Positions 22,407 to 31,141 of a stretch of DNA of 64,000 nt are shown here, piece after piece. The stretch's first letter is position 1. Each line of letters starts with the position of its first letter. Position numbers and translations under genes: made by a program. Source of the DNA: Nitrosococcus halophilus Nc 4 (lineage in GTDB: Bacteria > Pseudomonadota > Gammaproteobacteria > Nitrosococcales > Nitrosococcaceae). The DNA is taken from contig NC_013960.1 in NCBI RefSeq assembly GCF_000024725.1, positions 952,261-1,016,260 of the forward strand. Direction: 5' to 3'. The notes below the pieces were generated by a model. That model was given only the letters and a program-made list of their open reading frames with translations. It had not been told where the DNA came from and searched no databases.

Positions 22407-23165
22407 ATGACACCTATCACTCAAGGCACCACTGCGCCTGCCGTTTTTCAGTTCCAACAATCCTATCCCGTCCGCGTCATCGTCCTCGAGGGAGAACCCT
22501 GGTTCTGCCTGCGTGATGTGTGCGACGTATTGGAGATTAAGCAGCCAACAAAGGTCGTTTCTACCCAGCTAAATGAGGATGGGGTGAATAAAATTCACGT
22601 CACCGATTCGCTAGGAAGAAACCAAGAAACATGGTTTATCTCCGAACCCAACCTCTACCGGGTCATTTTCCGCAGCAACAAAAAAGAAGCCCGCCAGTTT
22701 CAAGACTGGGTCTTTGAAGAAGTCCTCCCGGCCATCCGCAAAACGGGCCGATACGACGCCCACGACTTTGAACCCGAACCCCGCCTCTCTTCCGCCCAAC
22801 GCCTTGAATTGGATCAAGCGATCAAACACGCCCTTACAGGTCTTTGGGACGAATGCAGCGACGAAACGGGCAGGCAGTGGGCCTGTAATCGGCTTCGAGT
22901 CATGCTTCATCTTCGCCGCATCGAGGACATGCATCCCGACCAACTGCCCTTGGCGTTCGCGGAGCTGGAGCGGCTGAAGGAGGACCTCAGCGCTTTTTTT
23001 GAGTACCGGGCAAAGGAGCGGCGCTTTCTTTGCCGAGAGATCATCGGCGCGGGCACGCCTTGGACGCCTCACCTGACTAAGCAATTGATGGCGGAGTTGA
23101 AGCAAACCGTCCCGCCCCGCCCGGATTGGCTGGAAATGCGCAAGAAACTGCTGAATCAGGATTAG
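22407..23165 (+). CDS. BRO-N antirepressor-like protein with shared C-terminal module
   Basis: 252 residues from ATG 22407, AAGGAG upstream. N-terminal BRO domain (VIVLEGEPWFCLRDVCDVLE, then WFISEPNLYRVIFRSNKKEA and WVFEEVLPAIRKTG), a DNA-binding fold found in phage antirepressors. The C-terminal about 130 residues (LDQAIKHALTGLWDECSDET to the end) is nearly identical at DNA level to the ORF6N protein at 31142-32203 and related to 53561-54583. Expected to inactivate or compete with the repressor. Confidence 0.8.
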   Translation: MTPITQGTTAPAVFQFQQSYPVRVIVLEGEPWFCLRDVCDVLEIKQPTKVVSTQLNEDGVNKIHVTDSLGRNQETWFISEPNLYRVIFRSNKKEARQFQDWVFEEVLPAIRKTGRYDAHDFEPEPRLSSAQRLELDQAIKHALTGLWDECSDETGRQWACNRLRVMLHLRRIEDMHPDQLPLAFAELERLKEDLSAFFEYRAKERRFLCREIIGAGTPWTPHLTKQLMAELKQTVPPRPDWLEMRKKLLNQD

Positions 23166-23273
23166 ATTAGGAAATGGAGTAGTGAATAGCTACCCCACTT
23201 CACGCGAATCTACAAAGTTAAGTTCAACTGAGGTCGTTATGACCATAGTTGCTGGGGAAAAAGGTAGAAAAAA

Positions 23274-24224
23274 ATGAACGACTTAATTCCTTTCAATTTT
23301 GATGGACATGATATCCGTGTGGTGATGATTGATGGCGAGCCTTGGTTTGTCGCCAAGGATTTGTGTGATGTACTGGAAATTGGAAATCCATCTGAAGCCA
23401 TGAAGCGTTTGGACGATGATGAAAAAATGACCCTCAGTAATACTGAGGGTCAAAAAATTAATACCGAGAGCCATTCTGGTAAACGTGGTGGTGCGCAGTT
23501 TTTTAACGTGGTAAATGAATCTGGGGTATACAACCTAATATTCGCCAGCAGAAAACCAGAAGCAAGACGTTTCAGACGCTGGGTCACTTCCGAACTTCTG
23601 CCCACCCTCCGCAAAACCGGCCACTACGCCATGCTCGGCGCTGAACCGAGCGGACCCCGCGTTCCCGCCCACGAGGCCGACAAACTAGTCGCGGCGGATC
23701 GGGTCTTCCGGGCCATGCTGCGCGCGGGCCGCGCGGCGGGCTTGCCGACGCCGACGGCTTTGAAGCGGGCCAACCTGGAAGTCGTTCGCCAGACCGGCAT
23801 CGACATCCTAGAGAAAACCGGCTGTGTCACGGGAGACGACGTTCAAGGCCCGGATTGGAGCGAGCACAGCAGCGCCTTCCAATTCGTTCGGGCCTTGACC
23901 CAGGGGGAATTCTCGTCGCTCCACGAATACCCGATGAGATCCCAGGACCTGTTCGAGTTCTACCGGGACTGGTGCAAATCCTCCCAGCGCTGGCCGGAAT
24001 CGCAACGCGCCTTGAACGCGGCCATGGTCGGCTACGGGCTGGCGCGCCGGGTGCGCGCAAAGATGATGGATCTGGAAACCGGAGAATATGGCAATCAGCA
24101 AAGGGTCTTCGTCCTTCCTGGAATAGACGTGCCCCATTCCGGGATTTCGAAATGGTATAGCTATTGGTCGGAGCAAGCCCTGTCCGTCATGGATAGCCTA
24201 CGCCACCAATGGGTCAACGCCTAA
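23274..24224 (+). CDS. BRO-N protein fused to a primase-type C-terminal domain
   Basis: 316 residues. Residues about 1-115 are a BRO domain (VVMIDGEPWFVAKDLCDVLE, VVNESGVYNLIFASRKPEAR, WVTSELLPTLRKTGHYA). Residues about 215-300 (GEFSSLHEYPMRSQDLFEFY) align with the C-terminal winged-helix region of the primase at 18470-20902 (GEFGDLHQWPVLSDDLFDLY). The link suggests that this protein acts at the origin or competes with the primase, in addition to or instead of antirepression. Ends 1 bp before terL. Confidence 0.75.
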   Translation: MNDLIPFNFDGHDIRVVMIDGEPWFVAKDLCDVLEIGNPSEAMKRLDDDEKMTLSNTEGQKINTESHSGKRGGAQFFNVVNESGVYNLIFASRKPEARRFRRWVTSELLPTLRKTGHYAMLGAEPSGPRVPAHEADKLVAADRVFRAMLRAGRAAGLPTPTALKRANLEVVRQTGIDILEKTGCVTGDDVQGPDWSEHSSAFQFVRALTQGEFSSLHEYPMRSQDLFEFYRDWCKSSQRWPESQRALNAAMVGYGLARRVRAKMMDLETGEYGNQQRVFVLPGIDVPHSGISKWYSYWSEQALSVMDSLRHQWVNA

Positions 24225-24225
24225 C

Positions 24226-26184
24226 ATGACTCCATCCGCCAACCGTCAAGGAAAACTTGACGCTTCACCCCTCTACTCAGCCTTCGCCCGGGGCATTGCC
24301 CCCCGGCGCAAAATCAGCGTCTCCCAATGGGCGGACGGCCACCGGGTGCTGTCCACCAAGGAAAGCGCCGAGCCGGGACGCTGGCGGACCTCGCGGAACG
24401 GGCTGCTGCGCGAGCCCATGGACTGCTTCTCGGCCCGCTCGCCGGTTCAGGAAGTCGTGCTCAAATTCCCCATCCAGTTCGGCAAATCGAGCGTGGCCCA
24501 AAACGTCCTCGGCTACGCCATGACCGAACGGCCCGGCCCCATCATGGTCGCCCTGCCGGCGGAAGTCTCCATGAACAAATGGATCGTGCAAAAGCTCAAT
24601 CCCATGCTGGAGTCCACCACCGTCCTGCAGGACGTGCTCACCAGCACCGCCAGTCGGGACGGGGCCAATCGCCGGGAATTCAAGGAATTCGCCGGCGGCC
24701 AGCTCTACCTGGAACACGCCGGCAGCCCCGCCCGGCTCAAGTCCACCAGCGTCAAGCTGCTCATCGTCGACGAGCTGGACGAATTCGCCGCCAATCTCAA
24801 GGGCGGCGACGATCCCGTCGCCCTCCTGGAAGGGCGGGTCTCCGCCTTTATCTCCGTCGCCAAGCAACTTTACATCGGCACGCCGACCATTTTAGGGCTC
24901 TCCCGGATTGACGAAAAATACCAAGACAGCGACCAGCGCCGCCCCTACGTGCCGTGCCCCCACTGCGGCCACCAGCAGCCCCTGGAGTGGAAGGGTCTGC
25001 AATGGCTCATCGACGAGACCAAGAAAAAGATTATCAGCGTCGCCTACGTCTGCCGGGACTGTGGCGCGCTCATCGACGAAAGCCACAAGCCCCAAATGCT
25101 GGCCAACGCCCGTTGGGTCCCAGAAAATCCCGGCCACTGGCGGCGGGGCTATACCGCCAATTGCCTCTACTATCCCGTGGGCCTCGGCCCCAACTGGAAG
25201 CAACTGGCCCAGAACTGGCTGGAAGTCCAGGACGATCCCGCCCGGCTCAAAACCTTCGTCAACGACCGCCTGGCCGAAACCTGGGAAGATCCCACCACCC
25301 GCCTGCTCCGTCACAACGCCATCGCCGAGCGGGCCCAACCCTACCCCCTGCGCACGGCCCCCGAGGGCGTCCTGGCGGTCACCGCCGGGGTGGACACCCA
25401 AGACAACCGCCTGGAAGCGGTCATCATCGGCTGGGGCCGCAAAATGCGCTTCTGGGTGCTGGATTACGCCGTCCTCTACGGCGATCCGGCGGAGGAGGGC
25501 GTCTGGACCGCTCTGACCGATCTGCTCAACCGGCCCCTCCAACACGAAAACGGCGCGCTTCTTCAGGTGCTGGCCACCGCCATCGACATGGGCGGCCACC
25601 GCACCGAAGCGGTCAAGTCCTACGTCCGGGACCGGCGCATCGCCCGCCCCATGGCCATCAAAGGGGCCAGCGCCAACACCGCCCCGATCCTGGGCAAGCC
25701 CACCATGGCCGACGTGGATTGGCGGGGCCGCTACGACAAGCGAGGGGTGATGATTTACCAAGTGGGCACCGTGGCCGCCAAACACTGGCTTTATGCCCGC
25801 CTGTCCCGAGATACCGAGAAGGAACCGGAGCAACGCCTTTGCCATTTCTCCAGCGAACTGCCGCCGGAGTTCTTCCCCGGCCTCACCGCCGAGACCTACA
25901 ACCCGGCCAAAAACCGTTTTGAACTGAAGCGCAACGTGAGGAACGAACCGCTTGATACCACAATTTATTCATTCGCCGCCGCCCACCATCCGGAACTTCG
26001 TCTCCACCGGGCCACCCACGCCGACTGGGATCGCTACCAGCGGCTCATCCAGGCCCAGCAGGGTAAAAACAAAGTCGAGAGCAGGAACCCCACGCCAACC
26101 CAGCCGACCCAGCGGCCCAGAAGATCCGCGCCCCGTCCGGTGACACCTTCGCTGGGGAACTCCGATTGGAACAGCAAACTTTAG
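24226..26184 (+). CDS. Terminase large subunit (GpA family)
   Basis: 652 residues, typical GpA length. It cuts concatemers and powers packaging. ATPase region about 60-260: Walker A-like FPIQFGKSSVAQN, Walker B VKLLIVDELDEF. A zinc-binding insertion CPHCGHQQ with CRDCGA lies at about 243-280. Nuclease half contains VTAGVDTQDNRLEAVI and LATAIDMGGHRT with catalytic Asp residues, and a C-terminal basic proline-rich tail. Confidence 0.92.
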   Translation: MTPSANRQGKLDASPLYSAFARGIAPRRKISVSQWADGHRVLSTKESAEPGRWRTSRNGLLREPMDCFSARSPVQEVVLKFPIQFGKSSVAQNVLGYAMTERPGPIMVALPAEVSMNKWIVQKLNPMLESTTVLQDVLTSTASRDGANRREFKEFAGGQLYLEHAGSPARLKSTSVKLLIVDELDEFAANLKGGDDPVALLEGRVSAFISVAKQLYIGTPTILGLSRIDEKYQDSDQRRPYVPCPHCGHQQPLEWKGLQWLIDETKKKIISVAYVCRDCGALIDESHKPQMLANARWVPENPGHWRRGYTANCLYYPVGLGPNWKQLAQNWLEVQDDPARLKTFVNDRLAETWEDPTTRLLRHNAIAERAQPYPLRTAPEGVLAVTAGVDTQDNRLEAVIIGWGRKMRFWVLDYAVLYGDPAEEGVWTALTDLLNRPLQHENGALLQVLATAIDMGGHRTEAVKSYVRDRRIARPMAIKGASANTAPILGKPTMADVDWRGRYDKRGVMIYQVGTVAAKHWLYARLSRDTEKEPEQRLCHFSSELPPEFFPGLTAETYNPAKNRFELKRNVRNEPLDTTIYSFAAAHHPELRLHRATHADWDRYQRLIQAQQGKNKVESRNPTPTQPTQRPRRSAPRPVTPSLGNSDWNSKL

Positions 26185-26192
26185 GACATCGA

Positions 26193-26474
26193 ATGAAAAG
26201 CGAATCGCAACGGATACTGAAAGAGGCTTTTGAAAATATCGACAACCGCGCCGCTGAACGTGATACCGAGCAGGAGCGCAGCATGGCCAGGGCGGTCGCG
26301 CTTTTCAACGCGTATTCCGGCAAGGATTTGACAGAGACCGAAGGCTGGATGTTCATGTGCTGCCTCAAGATGTCAAGGTCAAGGGCAGGCAGTTTTAATC
26401 GGGATGACTACGTGGATTTGGCGTCTTATGCGGCGCTGGCAGGGGAATGCGAGCAAGAAAAACATTCAGACTAA
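26193..26474 (+). CDS. DUF6378 phage protein
   Basis: 93 residues from ATG 26193. Signature SMARAVALFNAYSGKDLTET then EGWMFMCCLKMSRSRAG and DDYVDLASYAALAGE. Members are small phage proteins, possibly nucleotide-metabolism-like; role not established. An earlier ATG at 26166 would overlap terL. Confidence 0.65.
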   Translation: MKSESQRILKEAFENIDNRAAERDTEQERSMARAVALFNAYSGKDLTETEGWMFMCCLKMSRSRAGSFNRDDYVDLASYAALAGECEQEKHSD

Positions 26475-26504
26475 TCGGCAATTCCAACAAACACAGGAAA
26501 GCCC

Positions 26505-26792
26505 ATGAGGACCGACAACACCCAAGACGACGCCGCCGTGGAGCTGCGAAACATCCTCACCGCCGCCATCGGTCAGGCCTTCGACATGAACGAGAACGTG
26601 GCCCTGCCCCTGGCTGAGCGGATCGCCGAGCATTTGTTCACCCTCGCGGGGGGTAGCAAGCTGTACGTGCCTAAGCTAGACCGGCAGCAGCGCAATGCCG
26701 CCATTCTGGAACAGTTTAATGGCCGTAATGCCGCCGAGCTGTGTGGCCGGTATGGGATTTCTAAAGCCCAGTTCTATCGGATTTTGGGGTAG
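26505..26792 (+). CDS. Mor-like transcription activator
   Basis: 95 residues. C-terminal HTH LDRQQRNAAILEQFNGRNAA then ELCGRYGISKAQFYRILG matches the Mor/C family of Mu-like phages, which switch on middle or late genes. In this prophage it is the best candidate for a late activator; the palindrome at 32841-32868 in front of the head genes could be its site. Inference on target. Confidence 0.7.
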   Translation: MRTDNTQDDAAVELRNILTAAIGQAFDMNENVALPLAERIAEHLFTLAGGSKLYVPKLDRQQRNAAILEQFNGRNAAELCGRYGISKAQFYRILG

Positions 26793-26881
26793 GCGGGCGT
26801 TGAGAGGTATCTGCCAACATGGAACCTTTTTCGTTGTTTCTCTCTCAGAAAATAGGTTTGAGATCGATATATAGATAGTTG

Positions 26882-26964
26882 GGGCCTATTTTAGGCCCGT
26901 AATAGGGCCATAAAATGGCCCGATATTTGCCCAATTGACATTTGTAGGCTTAAGTGACTTAAAT
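26882..26964 (+). promoter_or_regulatory. Twin palindromes and promoter before GNAT pair
   Basis: GGGCCTA-TTT-TAGGCCC (26882-26898) and GGGCCAT-AAA-ATGGCCC (26905-26921) are perfect 17-bp palindromes 23 bp apart. TTGACA (26935-26940) and TTAAAT (26959-26964), spacer 18, follow. The region drives the small genes from 27082. The palindromes could be operators for the antitoxin-like protein or sites for the Mor-like activator just upstream. Confidence 0.6.
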
Positions 26965-27081
26965 AGCATTGTGGCATAGTAGCTGCATGTTACCCACGGG
27001 TGTGGGGATGAACCAGCAATAGAAGGCTGCCTATTCTAAGCTATTGAGATATTAGGAGATGGGAAATGGGAGTGAAAAGTT

Positions 27082-27267
27082 ATGAGTGTCAAAACAACGG
27101 TTTTTGGTGGAATCCACCTCTCAGGTGAGGATGCAGAAAAGTTTGAGCGACAAGTAACCTATGGTCGTCCTAAAAAAGCTGCAAAAGAAGGATATGAGCG
27201 AGGAAAACTCCTTGTAGAAGAATATTCCAAGAAGGGTTATTCAACAATAACCCCACGGAAAAAATAG
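27082..27267 (+). CDS. Small protein preceding GNAT, probable antitoxin
   Basis: 61 residues: a short beta-like start (VKTTVFGGIHLSGEDAEKFE) and a helix-rich basic end (AAKEGYERGKLLVEEYSKKG). It could be a ribbon-helix-helix protein. Position before a GNAT acetyltransferase, AT-rich composition and a palindromic promoter fit an antitoxin; family not recognised. Confidence 0.5.
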   Translation: MSVKTTVFGGIHLSGEDAEKFERQVTYGRPKKAAKEGYERGKLLVEEYSKKGYSTITPRKK

Positions 27268-27295
27268 CTGGCAGCAGAATATTTAGAATAAAGAA

Positions 27296-27841
27296 TTGTC
27301 AGATAATATACCGGAACTAATACTTAGACCTATAAAGCCCGAGGATAAACCCTCGGGCTTTTCTCTTGGCTCAGAAGAAGCCGCTCCACTAAAGGCGTTT
27401 CTTCGGAAAGATGCGAAGGTATACCATTCAGAGAATATCTCAAAAACTTTCGTATTGGTTGAAGCAATCCCCCAACCACGTATCAAAGGCTATTTGACGC
27501 TCGTTTGTAGCGAGATTTCCCATGAAGGTTGCATTGAACTCCAAGAGTGCCCACAGGCAAGTAAATATAATTATCCTGCTATAAAGTTAGCTCGCCTTGC
27601 CATACATAAAGACATTCAAGGGGCGGGATATGGTAGAGGCATGATTGACTGGTGCATAGCGCATGTGACTGAAAATATAATGCCCCATACCGGTTGCCGC
27701 TTTCTGGTGGTTGACTCAAAGCCTTCTGCCGTTAAGTTTTATGAGCGGTCCGGGTTTACGATACTGGATACATCGGGTAATCGTAGTAGCCCCTCCCCGG
27801 TCATGTATATCGATTTGCATAAGGTTAAAAGCAGTATTTAA
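27296..27841 (+). CDS. GNAT-family acetyltransferase, probable toxin
   Basis: 181 residues from a TTG start. Acetyl-CoA-binding motif A is seen in LARLAIHKDIQGAGYGRGMI (Q-x-x-G-x-G/A type) and the C-terminal beta-strand pair in FLVVDSKPSAVKFYERSGF. The size and arrangement after a small basic protein resemble GNAT toxins that acetylate aminoacyl-tRNA. A ribosomal or small-molecule acetyltransferase is the alternative. Confidence 0.7.
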   Translation: MSDNIPELILRPIKPEDKPSGFSLGSEEAAPLKAFLRKDAKVYHSENISKTFVLVEAIPQPRIKGYLTLVCSEISHEGCIELQECPQASKYNYPAIKLARLAIHKDIQGAGYGRGMIDWCIAHVTENIMPHTGCRFLVVDSKPSAVKFYERSGFTILDTSGNRSSPSPVMYIDLHKVKSSI

Positions 27842-27903
27842 TTGACAACCTTTACCCTTTCGGCAACTCTAATCCTTTAAGGGGTTTGCGAGGTGGTTTT
27901 GTG

Positions 27904-28263
27904 ATGACGGTCATTGTCCAAGAGGTGTACACGGCTTTCAAGGAAGCGGGGGTCAGCGAGGAAAGCGCCCGAAGCGCGGCGGAGGCGCTTACCGGCTATG
28001 GCGACAGGTTCCATGATTTGGAGCGGGAGATGGACCGCCGTTTCAACGAAGTGGATCAGCGCTTCAATGAGATAACGCGGGAAATGGACCGCCGGTTTAA
28101 TGAGGTCGATCACCGCTTCAATGAGGTGGATCAGCGCTTTAATCGTGTGGATGTGGAGTTCGAAAAATCTAAAGGGGTGCAACGGCTGCTCCAGTGGATG
28201 CTGGGCTTTAACCTGGCGTTGACGGCCGCCGTGCTGTTTTTGCTGCTTAGGTCAGGGATTTAG
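27904..28263 (+). CDS. Coiled-coil membrane-anchored protein with RFNEVD repeats
   Basis: 119 residues from ATG 27904. After VYTAFKEAGVSEESARSAAE come repeated heptad-like units MDRRFNEVDQRFNE, MDRRFNEVDHRFNE, VDQRFNRVD, forming a coiled coil, then a C-terminal membrane helix MLGFNLALTAAVLFLLLRSG. Resembles DUF1640/CCDC90-type proteins, often carried by mobile elements. Function unknown. Confidence 0.6.
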   Translation: MTVIVQEVYTAFKEAGVSEESARSAAEALTGYGDRFHDLEREMDRRFNEVDQRFNEITREMDRRFNEVDHRFNEVDQRFNRVDVEFEKSKGVQRLLQWMLGFNLALTAAVLFLLLRSGI

Positions 28264-28454
28264 TTTTTGAGTTGACAGCTCCCTGCTTGCAACCAGTTTG
28301 GGGTGTAGTGGCGCGGGCACACCTTGGACTCTGCATAGGTAAAGGGTCTAGCCTTATTCAGTGCTTCTTTGGGGGCTGGCTTTTAGTTAGCAATAGACAA
28401 GACCTAATTCCTAGACGTTTAACCCATTTTTAATATAGATGCTTCCTTCACTTG

Positions 28455-29330
28455 TTAAACTGCCATAGGCAAAGCGGAAGTTGCCTTATCAGAAATTTCG
28501 AGCGTGTCTGGATAAATAAGAATCTCTTTCCCTCTACGACGCTTGTAAGCACTATAACTTAGGTAAAACTCCTTCTGCCTCATACTTGAGTAAAGGTGTC
28601 GGATAGATTCGACATCATCATACGTCATGATCCATGGAAATTGCGCCTGTAATTCTAGATATTGAGCAAGCAATCTATGATCCTCGTGAGAAAACCTATT
28701 CATGTACAGTTTAGCCCCCTTAACGTAGTAAGGAGGATCCAAGTAAATGAATAGCCTTCCGCTCGCTCTCACTCTCTTACCGATACCCTTTAACAACTCG
28801 ATTCCATCTTTCTCATAAATATTAATCCTTTCAGAGTACATTCCTATTCTTCTAATTCTTCGCGCGAGTGTATCACGATTAAACCTGGCATCAATCTTGT
28901 AGTCTCCTGATTGCTTGTAGCCCCCAATTGGCCCGCCATTATGGATAATTCCGGAACGAGTTGTTCTGTTTAAGTAAAACGTTGCGAATCCAAGGCTAAG
29001 TTTATCTTTGCAATCACAAGCTTCGTATATTTTTCTTTGTCGCCGCCACTCTCTAACACTCAACTCTGCATCATAAATAAGGCTAATAAAATGATCATTG
29101 TATTCAGTCACAGCTCGCCAAAAAGATGAGATTCTAGGATCCGCATCGTTTATCGTTATTGACTCAACATATCCTTCAAAAAGCAAGCGAAGTGCTGCGC
29201 CCCCACCACCAGCATATGGCTCTATATAATGAGGCTCAATTAATTCATTGCTTCTCATAACTTCAATCAAAAAAGAGGAAAGAGCAGCCTTTCCACCAGG
29301 ATAGCGCAATGGACTATAATGTTCTGCCAT
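28455..29330 (-). CDS. D12-class DNA adenine-N6 methyltransferase
   Basis: 291 residues. Dam-like: target/AdoMet motifs PLRYPGGKAAL at the N-terminus, IEPYAGGGGAALRLLF, catalytic LDPPYYVKG and YDDVESIRHLY. Transfers methyl groups to adenine in a short DNA site. It is AT-rich compared with phage genes and lies 24 bp after the ParB-like gene on the same strand, in the middle of rightward genes, so the pair is a cargo operon. An upstream restriction gene is not evident. Confidence 0.88.
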   Translation of the reverse strand: MAEHYSPLRYPGGKAALSSFLIEVMRSNELIEPHYIEPYAGGGGAALRLLFEGYVESITINDADPRISSFWRAVTEYNDHFISLIYDAELSVREWRRQRKIYEACDCKDKLSLGFATFYLNRTTRSGIIHNGGPIGGYKQSGDYKIDARFNRDTLARRIRRIGMYSERINIYEKDGIELLKGIGKRVRASGRLFIYLDPPYYVKGAKLYMNRFSHEDHRLLAQYLELQAQFPWIMTYDDVESIRHLYSSMRQKEFYLSYSAYKRRRGKEILIYPDTLEISDKATSALPMAV

Positions 29331-29354
29331 ATCTGTTCTTAAGAATTATTCTTA

Positions 29355-30854
29355 TTAATTTAATATGATTTCTAACATTGGTTCCGCTCGTTGCCAAAGT
29401 ACTCTTAAATCTCCTTCCGTCGGAGTAACATAAGGATTATGTGTAAACTCATTAAAGCCATCAATGGTAATAAAATACAAAGTATCCCTAGATGCCAGCG
29501 ATCTAACAGATTTATAACCATCAGCCGTCATTCCAGGGAAAATGCGCTTATCGACCGCATAGCTGATCATATCCCTTAATCGGGGTGTCCAGTCTGGATT
29601 ACGAGTGCGCTGCTTTCCATTTTTATCAAAATGATTGCAAACTGCTTTCGCATGACCCTCTTTCTTTATATACTCCCACAATGCTATATCAATTAAAACT
29701 CGGAGCATCACTCCAGTGGAATTTCTTTGTTCTATGATCTTAAAAGATTTTATCTCCTTGAAGAGCGTGCTGATCTTGCTATTTCTAGATCTACATACAA
29801 ACCCACGAGGCACAACTGAAGGAGACGGCTTCGGAGAGTACTTCCTCTGCGCGGCAGATCTTTTTGTCCCAGCATCAGGTACAATAAAGTCATCTTTCCT
29901 TCCCAAAAATTCATCTGGATCAAAAGAGCCCCGCTTATTCGTTTTCGGAAGTTTTTCCTCTACCTCCTTAATATAACCTTTGAACCCGGATTCATCATTT
30001 ATCTTCCGAGTCATCCCTTTTGTTGTCGCTACATCTGACACAACTTGGGAAAGAACTGCCTTAAACCTATCTGGATGAACAATTCCCCGAAAGCCTTTTT
30101 CATCATTGAGTTCTATACCAAGAAACTTTCTTCCTACCTGCGACTCTATAAACCGTTCCAAGGTGGTTAATGGAAACCTTGGATCTTCTATCTTTTGACG
30201 GATTTCTGCATCCAGGTCAAGCGATAAGGCAATTCGATGAAGTTTCTCAGAACGCAGAAAATTTCGAACCTGTGCCAATGAAACACCTATTCTTTCAGAA
30301 ATTTCTAACGGAGTGAGTCCTTCCTCAACTAGCTCATAATAAAATCGAGCTTGTTGAAGAGAAGACCACTTACGTTTGGCATCTCCAGTATGCAGTGCAG
30401 CGATTATAGGCACTGCTGACAGCCTATCTGGGACAATTGCAACATCAATTCTCTCTAGCTCTGATAGGTCAGTCTCGGAGGACAGCTTGCGAAAGTAGTT
30501 GACCTGTGTGTCAGTAGGGGCTAGTTCAGGCTTCAACAGCAATTTTATTGCTGCAAGGCGTCGATTACCTTCCAGAACAGTAAATCGCGGTCCGTTCGAG
30601 ACTACTACCAGGCGTTCGTTCGCAAATAATCCTAGCTTAGCTATAGAAGATGCTAGGCTTTTAACGTTTTCATGGGCAAGTAGCTCTTGTAGAAGCTGCC
30701 TCTGGTTATCCGAACGCCTATCGGAAGGAATTCTAGTGTTCTTCGGATCAAGCAGAAGACTTCCTACTTTTACTTGAGCTGATTTGGTTTCAACCGCCAC
30801 ATCGCCTCTCTTTTTTATGTGATATTCAATACTGCTTAAGCGAGCTATAGTCAC
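29355..30854 (-). CDS. ParB/Srx-domain protein paired with methylase
   Basis: 499 residues. N-terminal ParB-like domain: KSLASSIAKLGLFANERLVV and the box-II motif VLEGNRRLAAIKLL. A ParB-type HTH, LTPLEISERIGVSLAQVRNF, sits near residue 195. The C-terminal 110 residues (FNEFTHNPYVTPTEGDLRVL) resemble HEPN-like domains found at the ends of defence proteins, but no R-x4-H active site is clear. First gene of a two-gene operon with an adenine methylase. May be a nuclease or CTP-switch sensor governed by methylation; inference. Confidence 0.7.
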   Translation of the reverse strand: MTIARLSSIEYHIKKRGDVAVETKSAQVKVGSLLLDPKNTRIPSDRRSDNQRQLLQELLAHENVKSLASSIAKLGLFANERLVVVSNGPRFTVLEGNRRLAAIKLLLKPELAPTDTQVNYFRKLSSETDLSELERIDVAIVPDRLSAVPIIAALHTGDAKRKWSSLQQARFYYELVEEGLTPLEISERIGVSLAQVRNFLRSEKLHRIALSLDLDAEIRQKIEDPRFPLTTLERFIESQVGRKFLGIELNDEKGFRGIVHPDRFKAVLSQVVSDVATTKGMTRKINDESGFKGYIKEVEEKLPKTNKRGSFDPDEFLGRKDDFIVPDAGTKRSAAQRKYSPKPSPSVVPRGFVCRSRNSKISTLFKEIKSFKIIEQRNSTGVMLRVLIDIALWEYIKKEGHAKAVCNHFDKNGKQRTRNPDWTPRLRDMISYAVDKRIFPGMTADGYKSVRSLASRDTLYFITIDGFNEFTHNPYVTPTEGDLRVLWQRAEPMLEIILN

Positions 30855-30894
30855 CTATCGGCATCCTATTCTTGTCCTTAACCCTCCAAGGCAG

Positions 30895-31141
30895 TTGACA
30901 ACCCGCTCCCCTTCCGCTACCGTTAATTTAGGTGCTGAACACACCTCACAGGCGGCTAACCGCACCCGTCAGACTTGCGGTTTTTTTGTGCCCACAGATT
31001 ATCGAGTACTTATGGCCGGGTGGCGCGCAGCTATACAAGACCCGAAAGGGAAAATCTGCGGGCGGCCCTGTGACCGTGTTCAAGCGCCCGGCCGCCTCCT
31101 ACACAGGGGGCAACAAATGAACGAAATCACAGGAGACTGCT
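30895..31141 (+). promoter_or_regulatory. Antirepressor leader B: promoter, terminator, structured RNA
   Basis: TTGACA at 30895-30900 begins a leader that shares CCCTTCCGCTACCGTT with leader C. A terminator AACCGCA...TGCGGTT with T7 follows near 30960-30990, then a GC-rich structured stretch (GGCCGGGTGGCGCGCAGC to CGCCCGGCCGCC) before the ORF6N start. Short frames across it resemble phage Ash-like peptides. Organisation equals leaders A (22137) and C (54830). Confidence 0.5.
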
